From the NCBI GenBank assembly GCA_905235345.1, contig CAJOLO010000042.1:1-18686 (forward strand): 18,686 nucleotides of DNA, in the 5' to 3' direction. Source of the DNA: an uncultured Lachnospiraceae bacterium. GTDB lineage: Bacteria > Bacillota > Clostridia > Lachnospirales > Lachnospiraceae. Shown piece after piece: positions 12,982 to 18,686 of this stretch. Every line of letters starts with the position of its first letter. Within the stretch, counting starts at the first letter, position 1. The translations under genes and the position numbers were made by a program. The notes beneath the pieces are model-generated. The model ran no database searches. It was not told the origin of the DNA and saw only the letters and a list, made by a program, of their open reading frames with translations.

Positions 12982-14115
12982 ATGAATGAGTCATCAATTG
13001 ATTTTCTGTTTCTGAGTGAAGAGGATATGATCAAAGCAGGTGTAAAAGATATGGAGGGATGTATTGCTGCAATGGAGGAAGTTGTGAAATGTCTTAATAC
13101 AGGAGATTATGTAATGGGTGGGGAGAATCATAACTCTCACGGCAGTCAGATTTCATTTCCTGAGAGTTCTCCGTTTGTGAATATGCCAAAGGATGAAGGA
13201 GATGATCGAAGGTTCATGGCAATGCCGGCATATATCGGAGGACCGTTTGATCTGGTGGGCATGAAATGGTATGGCTCCAATATGGCGAATCGTGAAAAAG
13301 GACTTCCGAGATCTATTCTTACTCTCATGTTAAATGACAAGGATACCGGAGCACCGTTGGCACTTATGAGTGCGAATCTGCTGAGTGCTTACCGGACCGG
13401 TGCAATTCCGGGTGTTGGGGTTAAGTATCTGGCCGGAAAGGATGCAAAGGTGTGTGGAATCTGTGGACCGGGCGTTATGGGAAGAACTTCTCTTGAAGCG
13501 ATTCTTAATACCTGTCCGGGTATTGAAAGGGTTAAGGTGAAGGGAAGGAGGAAAGAGTCTCTTAATAAATTTATAGAACATGTAAGGAAAACTTATCCGC
13601 AGTTAAAATCTGTGGAAGCGGTTGAGACAGTAGAAGAACTGGTGAGAGATACGGATGTGGTATCATTTGCCAATAGCGGAGGAACGGATCCTTCTTTATA
13701 TCCTTTTGTTAAGAAAGAGTGGATTAAACCCGGAGCATTATTGATAGGAGTCAGTTGCTTTGATATGGATAGTGATGAGATGAAGGAATGTACGCTTGTA
13801 GTTGATAACCTCAGGTTGTATGAAGCATGGGAGGAGGAGTACCCATATCCATCCTTTGGAGTTAACAATATTATTGGTTCCAAATTTACCGATATGGCAC
13901 ATGAGGGAATCATATCAAAACAGGATATTATTGATCTTGGAGATATTATATATGGAAAACGTCCGGGAAGAGTCAGTGAGGATCAGATATTTATCTTTTC
14001 GGTTGGAGGAATGCCGGTAGAAGATGTTGCTTGGGGAAAGGTCTGCTATGACAAGGCGAAGGCTTTGGGGCTTGGCGTAAAATTGGGACTTTGGGAAAAG
14101 CCGGATTTATATTAA
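12982..14115 (+). CDS. OCD/mu-crystallin family protein, paralogue 2
   Basis: The second ornithine cyclodeaminase/mu-crystallin family protein, 377 residues, clearly related to paralogue 1 over its whole length (shared IDFLFLSEEDMIKAGV-like start, RRFMAMPAY, K-x-YGSN, MSANLLSA-RTGA, SIGGMP/SVGGMPVED near the end). It has K95 in MKWYGSN, RTGA at 138-141 and a dinucleotide-binding GPGVMG (162-167). It opens the oxidase transcription unit behind its own promoter region and hairpin, 32 bases before the 2Fe-2S gene. Its reaction may be to form or open an imine or N-substituted amino acid that the oxidase complex handles; this is inferred from neighbours only. Start: AAAGGAAGG about eight bases before the ATG at 12982. 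Confidence 0.85.
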   Translation: MNESSIDFLFLSEEDMIKAGVKDMEGCIAAMEEVVKCLNTGDYVMGGENHNSHGSQISFPESSPFVNMPKDEGDDRRFMAMPAYIGGPFDLVGMKWYGSNMANREKGLPRSILTLMLNDKDTGAPLALMSANLLSAYRTGAIPGVGVKYLAGKDAKVCGICGPGVMGRTSLEAILNTCPGIERVKVKGRRKESLNKFIEHVRKTYPQLKSVEAVETVEELVRDTDVVSFANSGGTDPSLYPFVKKEWIKPGALLIGVSCFDMDSDEMKECTLVVDNLRLYEAWEEEYPYPSFGVNNIIGSKFTDMAHEGIISKQDIIDLGDIIYGKRPGRVSEDQIFIFSVGGMPVEDVAWGKVCYDKAKALGLGVKLGLWEKPDLY

Positions 14116-14147
14116 TGTCTTAAGATTTTGGAAAGAGAGGTATCGCA

Positions 14148-14474
14148 ATGGAAATGAGAATAGATGAGCATCCGATTCTGGGTGTAAAGGAAAAAGGGAA
14201 ATTAGTTACATTTACATACGATGGAAAAGAGCTTCAGGGCTATGAGGGTGAGCCGATTGCAGCGGCACTCAAAGCTTCCGGAGTGATGGTACATCGATAT
14301 ACAAAAAAAGAACATCGTCCGCGGGGAATTTTCTGCGCAATAGGTCGATGCACAGATTGTGTTATGGTTGTTGACGGAGTGCCCAATGTAAGAACCTGTG
14401 TTACCGCATTAAAGGAAGGAATGCAGGTATGTACACAGTATGGTGTGAGTGATAAACCTTTTGAAGATCAGTAG
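14148..14474 (+). CDS. Small 2Fe-2S ferredoxin-like subunit (HcnA-like)
   Basis: This 108-residue protein resembles the small subunit of HcnABC-type and sarcosine/opine oxidase complexes, which relays electrons between flavins. The beta-grasp N-terminus (VTFTYDGKELQGYEGEPIAA, about 20-39) leads to C63-x4-C68-x2-C71-x12-C84, the plant-type 2Fe-2S pattern with the last Cys in the typical RTCVT context. A further Cys95 is near the end. The start has AGAGG seven bases upstream. It lies 32 bases after OCD paralogue 2 and about 16 bases before the FAD oxidoreductase, so it is part of one operon and most likely one complex with the next three gene products. Confidence 0.9.
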   Translation: MEMRIDEHPILGVKEKGKLVTFTYDGKELQGYEGEPIAAALKASGVMVHRYTKKEHRPRGIFCAIGRCTDCVMVVDGVPNVRTCVTALKEGMQVCTQYGVSDKPFEDQ

Positions 14475-14490
14475 AGGGGAGCGGATGGAA

Positions 14491-16071
14491 ATGAAGAGAT
14501 ATGATTTGATCATAGTAGGAGCCGGACCTGCCGGCTTGTCAGCGGCAATTGAGGCAGCGAAGAGAGGCATGAACGTAGTTGTATTTGATGAAAATGAGAA
14601 GCCGGGCGGACAGTTGTTTAAACAGATTCATAAATTTTTCGGATCAAAAGAGCATAAGGCAAGAATCCGCGGATTTGTGATTGGACAGCAGTTGTTAGAT
14701 GAGGCGGATGCACTGGGGGTACAGGTTATCTTAAATGCAACGGTAATCGGTTTATATCAGGATAAAGAGATTACGGTAAAAACAGGAGAAGAGATTCAAC
14801 ATTTTAAAGGGGATGCAGTGATCATTGCAACGGGTGCCGCGGAAAATATGGTGACGTTTGATGGATGGACGCTTCCCGGGGTGATTGGAGCAGGCGCTGC
14901 ACAGACCATGATGAATCTTCATGGTGTGAAGCCCGGCAGGAAGATACTGATGCTCGGATCCGGTAATGTAGGTCTTGTTGTAAGCTATCAGTTGATGCAG
15001 TGTGGTTGTGAAGTGGTTGCTTTAGTGGATGCTGCACCAAAGGTTGGCGGATATGGTGTTCATGCGGCCAAAATCGCAAGAACCGGAGTACCGTTTTATT
15101 TATCTCATACTATCGTCAGGGCAGAGGGGGAGGAGTCTGTAACCGGAGTCGTAATTGCGGAAGTGGATGAGCATTTTCAATTTATTCCGGGTACGGAAAA
15201 GCATTTTGATGTGGATACCATCTGCCTTGCAGTAGGGCTTTCACCCATGTCTCAATTATTAAAAATGGCAGGTTGTGAAATGGAAGATAATCCGAAGCGT
15301 GGCGGGCAGGTTCCGGTTTGTGATACATGGGGAGAAACTTCTCTGCCGGGAATCTATGTGGCAGGTGATGTATCCGGTATTGAGGAGGCAAGCTCCGCTA
15401 TGATAGAGGGAAGAATGGCGGGCGTCGCAGTTGCGGAATACCTCGGTTACATAGAAAAGGGAGAAAGAGATAAGGAGTTGGCACATCTTCAACAGGCATT
15501 AGAAGGGCTTCGTCAGGGAATGTTTGCACCAAAAAACAGAGGAAAACAGATTACGGAAACGGAGGAGGGGATTCCTGTATCCGTACAGTTGCTGAAGTAT
15601 GGATATGTAGCGGATGATGAGATAGAGCGATACCCGGGTGTAACCCATAAGCATGGGATACATCCGGTAATGGAGTGCACACAGAATATTCCGTGTAATC
15701 CCTGTCAGGATGTATGTCCTAAGAAATGTATAAGTATCGGCGACAATATTACTTCACTACCGACCATTGCAGAAGAGACGGAATGTATTAACTGTGGAAT
15801 GTGTGTTGCATCCTGCTCGGGACAGGCTGTTTTTCTGGTCAATGAAGATTGTGGGGATGGAACGGCAACGGTGACACTTCCATATGAATTTTTACCGCTT
15901 CCGGCAATAGGAACAAAGGGTGAAGGACTCGGAAGAAACGGGAAAAAGGTATGCGAGGCTGAGGTGATAGATGTTAAGAGTCTTAAGGCATTTGATAAAA
16001 CCAATTTGTTGACCATAAGAGTTCCGAAGGAGTATGCGATGAAGGCGAGATTCTTTAAAAAATATGCATAA
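14491..16071 (+). CDS. FAD/NAD oxidoreductase with two 4Fe-4S sites (HcnB/OoxA-like)
   Basis: The electron-transfer flavoprotein subunit of an amine/amino-acid dehydrogenase complex. In 526 residues it has an FAD-binding GAGPAG (10-15), GGQLFKQIHKFFG, a second dinucleotide site LGSGNVGL (about 155-162), the FAD-closing GIYVAGDVSG, and a C-terminal ferredoxin module. Its cysteines are C402-x2-C405-x3-C409-x3-C413 and C432-x2-C435-x2-C438-x3-C442, two 4Fe-4S clusters. Classical HcnB/OoxA proteins instead end in a BFD-type 2Fe-2S domain, which here is the next gene. GGGGAG lies nine bases before the ATG at 14491; an in-frame ATG at 14485 is only three bases from it, and the open frame starts at 14449. 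It may pass electrons from the DAO subunit to NAD or ferredoxin. Confidence 0.9.
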   Translation: MKRYDLIIVGAGPAGLSAAIEAAKRGMNVVVFDENEKPGGQLFKQIHKFFGSKEHKARIRGFVIGQQLLDEADALGVQVILNATVIGLYQDKEITVKTGEEIQHFKGDAVIIATGAAENMVTFDGWTLPGVIGAGAAQTMMNLHGVKPGRKILMLGSGNVGLVVSYQLMQCGCEVVALVDAAPKVGGYGVHAAKIARTGVPFYLSHTIVRAEGEESVTGVVIAEVDEHFQFIPGTEKHFDVDTICLAVGLSPMSQLLKMAGCEMEDNPKRGGQVPVCDTWGETSLPGIYVAGDVSGIEEASSAMIEGRMAGVAVAEYLGYIEKGERDKELAHLQQALEGLRQGMFAPKNRGKQITETEEGIPVSVQLLKYGYVADDEIERYPGVTHKHGIHPVMECTQNIPCNPCQDVCPKKCISIGDNITSLPTIAEETECINCGMCVASCSGQAVFLVNEDCGDGTATVTLPYEFLPLPAIGTKGEGLGRNGKKVCEAEVIDVKSLKAFDKTNLLTIRVPKEYAMKARFFKKYA

Positions 16072-16093
16072 ACTCAGATTGGAGGAAGGAAAG

Positions 16094-16432
16094 ATGAACG
16101 AAGTAAATGACAGATCTAGAGATATTGGAGAATATATCCCGGCTTTGGATGATGATCAGATTATCTGCAGATGTGAAGAAATCACAAAGGGAGAAATTCG
16201 AAGAGCGGTTCATGATGGAATGTGGACACTGACAGAAATCAGGAGATATTTACGAACGGGTATGGGACTATGTCAGGGACAGACTTGCAGTCGACTGGTA
16301 AAGGGGATTGTTGCAAAAGAATTAGGCGTAGTGCCGGATCAACTGGAACCTGCCACCAGCCGTGTTCCGATGCGACCGATTGAAATGTATATATTTGCAA
16401 ATGAGGCAAAGGAGGCTGATGGACATGAGTAA
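16094..16432 (+). CDS. Stand-alone BFD-like 2Fe-2S protein
   Basis: A 112-residue protein with the bacterioferritin-associated-ferredoxin type 2Fe-2S motif C25-x-C27 ... C60-x4-C65 (IICRCEE and GLCQGQTC). It has a Pro-rich end SRVPMRPIEM, which in HcnB/OoxA proteins marks the C-terminal region. It appears to be that C-terminal domain as a separate gene, and should sit in the same complex. GGAGG lies eight bases before the ATG at 16094; the open frame extends to 16064, overlapping the previous gene by eight bases, but lacks a site there. Its 3' end overlaps the next gene by eight bases, suggesting coupled translation. Confidence 0.88.
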   Translation: MNEVNDRSRDIGEYIPALDDDQIICRCEEITKGEIRRAVHDGMWTLTEIRRYLRTGMGLCQGQTCSRLVKGIVAKELGVVPDQLEPATSRVPMRPIEMYIFANEAKEADGHE

Positions 16433-17552
16433 TTGTGCAGATGTGGTAATTGTTGGGGGCGGTATTATAGGATGTGCGACAGCCTATTATCTGGCAAAAA
16501 TGGGATCTGATGTCATTGTGCTTGAGGGAAGTGATCATATAGGAAACGGTGGTTCGTCACGAAATGGCGGTGGCGTTAGACAGTCGGGGCGGGACGTTCG
16601 GGAATTACCATTGGTGATGCATGGAATTCAGAATTTGTGGCCGACACTCTCGGATGAACTGGAGGTGGATTGTGAATATCATCAGGACGGAAATCTGCGC
16701 CTGGGAAAGACAGAGAAGCATAGGGAAATATTGACACGATTAGCGGATAATGCAAAGGGAGTGGGACTGGATGTGCGTATGATAGACGGTGATGAAGTCA
16801 GACAGATCAATCCGTATCTTTCGGATGAGGTAACCTGTGCATCCTGGTGTCCTACAGACGGACATGCTAACCCTCTTACCACAACACTTGGCTATTATAA
16901 GATGGCAAGGAAAAATGGGGTGAGGTTCATCACCGGAGAGATGGTGCGGGAACTTAGAACGGTGAAGGGCAAAATTCGGAGGGTGATCACAGAGCATAAT
17001 GTATACGAAGGAGAAAGTGTATTAGTGGCAGCGGGACTGTTCAGCCGTCCAATATTATCGAGTGTGGGAATTGACATTCCAATGACCAATTCTTTGTTGG
17101 AGGCATTGGTTACGGAAGCTGAGCCGCATATGTTTGATCAGATGTTGGGAACTGCGGAAGCAGACTTCTATGGACATCAGACAAAGCATGGTTCATTTGT
17201 GTTTGGTGGTTCTTCCGGTTTGGAACGCTTCAACAAGGATAATGGTACACCGGTTACTAATAGCAAGACGGCTCCCTGTATTTGTCGTGGGATCATGAAA
17301 TATTTTCCGGATCTTGCAAATGCAAAGATTGTAAGAACCTGGGCCGGTTGGATGGATGCTTCTGCTGATGGAGTTCCGGCACTTGGAAAAGTGGATGAAG
17401 TACCGGGGCTATATGTGGCATGTGCGTTTCACGGTCATGGCTTCGGTATCGCACCTGCTGCGGCACAACAGCTGGCGGAACTGATTGTCACGGGAGAGAC
17501 GGATATTGATCTTAGTGAACTTAGGTATGATCGTTTTAAGGCAAAGATATAG
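16425..17552 (+). CDS. DAO-family FAD-dependent catalytic subunit (HcnC/SoxB-like)
   Basis: This is the probable catalytic flavoprotein: it oxidises the C-N bond of an amine or amino acid, giving an imine that hydrolyses to an aldehyde or keto acid. It has 375 residues, an N-terminal Rossmann site VVIVGGGIIGCATAYYLA (GGGIIG 11-16), the FAD-contacting GGSSRNGGGVRQSGRD and a C-terminal FAD-closing stretch ending in HGHGFGIAPA. This is the glycine/D-amino-acid oxidase (DadA, SoxB, HcnC) family. AAAGGAGG lies nine bases before the ATG at 16425; an in-frame ATG at 16419 is too close to it. As part of an Fe-S complex in a probable anaerobe it should work as a dehydrogenase, not an oxygen-using oxidase. 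The substrate is not evident. Confidence 0.9.
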   Translation: MSNCADVVIVGGGIIGCATAYYLAKMGSDVIVLEGSDHIGNGGSSRNGGGVRQSGRDVRELPLVMHGIQNLWPTLSDELEVDCEYHQDGNLRLGKTEKHREILTRLADNAKGVGLDVRMIDGDEVRQINPYLSDEVTCASWCPTDGHANPLTTTLGYYKMARKNGVRFITGEMVRELRTVKGKIRRVITEHNVYEGESVLVAAGLFSRPILSSVGIDIPMTNSLLEALVTEAEPHMFDQMLGTAEADFYGHQTKHGSFVFGGSSGLERFNKDNGTPVTNSKTAPCICRGIMKYFPDLANAKIVRTWAGWMDASADGVPALGKVDEVPGLYVACAFHGHGFGIAPAAAQQLAELIVTGETDIDLSELRYDRFKAKI

Positions 17553-17561
17553 GAGGTAAGT

Positions 17562-18686
17562 ATGAATAATTTTGATTTTTGTGTTCCGACAGATATCCGA
17601 TTTGGTAAAAACCGGATAGATTGTCTTCCGGGAGAACTTGCCGCATACGGAAAAAAGATATTGCTGGTATATGGAGGAGGAAGTATAAAAAAAACAGGAC
17701 TGTATGACAAGATATATGAGTTGTTAAAAGAATTTGAGGTGTTTGAATTATCGGGGATTGAACCGAATCCGAAGCTTTCATCAATAGAAAAGGGCGTTGG
17801 GATATGTAAAAAAGAAGGGATTGATGCAATTCTTGCAGTGGGAGGCGGAAGCTGCATTGATGCGGCTAAGCATATTGCATGTGCTGCTTATTATGAAGGT
17901 GATCCATGGGAACTGGTAATTGACCGCAGCAAGATAAAGAAAGCGCTTCCAATCGTAGTTGTACTTACGATCTGTGCAACCGGATCCGAGATGAATTCCG
18001 GAGCTGTGATCAGTAATGAAGAGACCCACGAAAAGTTAGAGATCAATTCGCCGTTGTTATATCCTGCGTTATCTATATGTGATCCTACGTATTTATTTAC
18101 TTTGCCTAAAAAACAAACCGCTGCAGGTACGGCTGATATCATATCACATGTATTAGAGCAATATTTTCAGCCAAATGACGGTGCATATATAACAGACCGG
18201 TTATCAGAAGCCGTATTAAAGACCTGCTTCCACTATGGGGCGATTGCACTGAATTCCCCGGAGAATTATGAGGCACGTTCTAATCTAATGTGGGCCAGTA
18301 CAGTTGGACTTAATCACCTTCTTACGGTAGGTAAGGGCGGAGCATGGTCGGTTCATCCGATGGAACATGAGTTGAGTGCATTTTACGATATTACACACGG
18401 AGAAGGATTGGCGATTCTGACGCCTGCCTGGATGCGTTATGTTCTTTGTGATGACACCGTTGAACGATTTGTAATGTATGCAAAAAATGTATGGGATATT
18501 GAAGGGAAAGATGTATATGAAGTGTCAAATGCAGGTATTGACAAAACCGAAGCATTTTTTAAAACAATGGGTCTGCCTTCAAAGCTGTCAGAAGTGGGAA
18601 TTGGCTCTGAAAAATTTGATGTGATGGCTGAAGAAGCAGTCAGGACAAGTGGAATATCGAACAGATCTTATTATCCGTTGCAAAAA
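17562..18686 (+). CDS. Iron-containing alcohol dehydrogenase (partial, 3' end missing)
   Basis: The frame is open for 375 codons to the end of the window without a stop, so perhaps 10-20 residues are missing. It is a group III, BDH/YqhD-type NAD(P)-dependent alcohol dehydrogenase: GGGSCIDAAKHIA (94-106) contacts the nucleotide, and the metal ligands appear to be D192, H196, H265 and H279, with the same spacing as the family (D/H pair in TADIISHVLEQ; HPMEHELSAFYDITHGEG). AGGAGG lies five bases before the ATG and nine bases after the DAO gene's stop region, so it belongs to the operon. It probably reduces the aldehyde made by the oxidase to an alcohol, regenerating NAD(P); this is inferred from context. 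Confidence 0.9.
   Translation, partial: MNNFDFCVPTDIRFGKNRIDCLPGELAAYGKKILLVYGGGSIKKTGLYDKIYELLKEFEVFELSGIEPNPKLSSIEKGVGICKKEGIDAILAVGGGSCIDAAKHIACAAYYEGDPWELVIDRSKIKKALPIVVVLTICATGSEMNSGAVISNEETHEKLEINSPLLYPALSICDPTYLFTLPKKQTAAGTADIISHVLEQYFQPNDGAYITDRLSEAVLKTCFHYGAIALNSPENYEARSNLMWASTVGLNHLLTVGKGGAWSVHPMEHELSAFYDITHGEGLAILTPAWMRYVLCDDTVERFVMYAKNVWDIEGKDVYEVSNAGIDKTEAFFKTMGLPSKLSEVGIGSEKFDVMAEEAVRTSGISNRSYYPLQK

Noticed and set aside
1..18686. CRISPR arrays, tRNA or rRNA genes, insertion sequences
   Set aside because: No regularly spaced repeats, cloverleaf or conserved rRNA strings, transposase motifs or terminal inverted repeats were found by reading both strands.

Overview
The window looks like chromosomal DNA of a low-GC Gram-positive Clostridia, most likely a Lachnospiraceae-type gut anaerobe. 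The basis is AT-rich intergenic DNA, strong AGGAGG-type ribosome binding sites, a DnaD/DnaI-type (not proteobacterial) replication pair and oxygen-independent Fe-S flavoenzymes. No rRNA, tRNA, IS element, phage gene or CRISPR array was seen. The organism assignment is inference.

Region 1 (1-6290, minus strand) is housekeeping. In transcription order it holds a lipoprotein of unknown function and murC (peptidoglycan synthesis) in one operon, then a 327-base AT-rich gap, then dnaD-like, dnaC/dnaI-like and prs, ending in a 21-bp perfect inverted-repeat terminator. The gap carries five or six DnaA-box-like 9-mers, including three abutting head-to-tail copies and one perfect box, next to a tract of about 17% GC.

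Region 2 (6291-18686, plus strand) is an accessory catabolic locus divergent from region 1. It starts with a LuxR-type regulator (GAF-like input domain) behind an unusual GC-rich, structured leader. Next comes a PII-like signal protein (PotN-type context) with a PotABCD-type ABC importer. potA is broken by a frameshift in this sequence. Two paralogues of the ornithine cyclodeaminase/mu-crystallin family follow. Then comes a multi-subunit amine/amino-acid dehydrogenase resembling HcnABC, opine oxidase or the archaeal proline dehydrogenase complexes: a small 2Fe-2S protein, an FAD/NAD oxidoreductase with two 4Fe-4S clusters, a stand-alone BFD-type 2Fe-2S protein and a DAO-family catalytic flavoprotein. 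The last gene is an iron-containing alcohol dehydrogenase that runs off the window.

The two transcription units of region 2 (potN-potABCD-OCD1, and OCD2 to the alcohol dehydrogenase) are preceded by related regulatory DNA: an identical 13-mer, then exactly 10 bases, then AATTG, then a -10-like ATTATCATT, then a GCAAAGG-type hairpin just before the first ribosome binding site. This suggests one regulon, probably controlled by the adjacent LuxR-type protein. The reading offered is an importer plus oxidase for a small amine or opine-like compound, with the PII-like protein gating transport and the alcohol dehydrogenase disposing of an aldehyde and reducing equivalents. The substrate cannot be read from the sequence.
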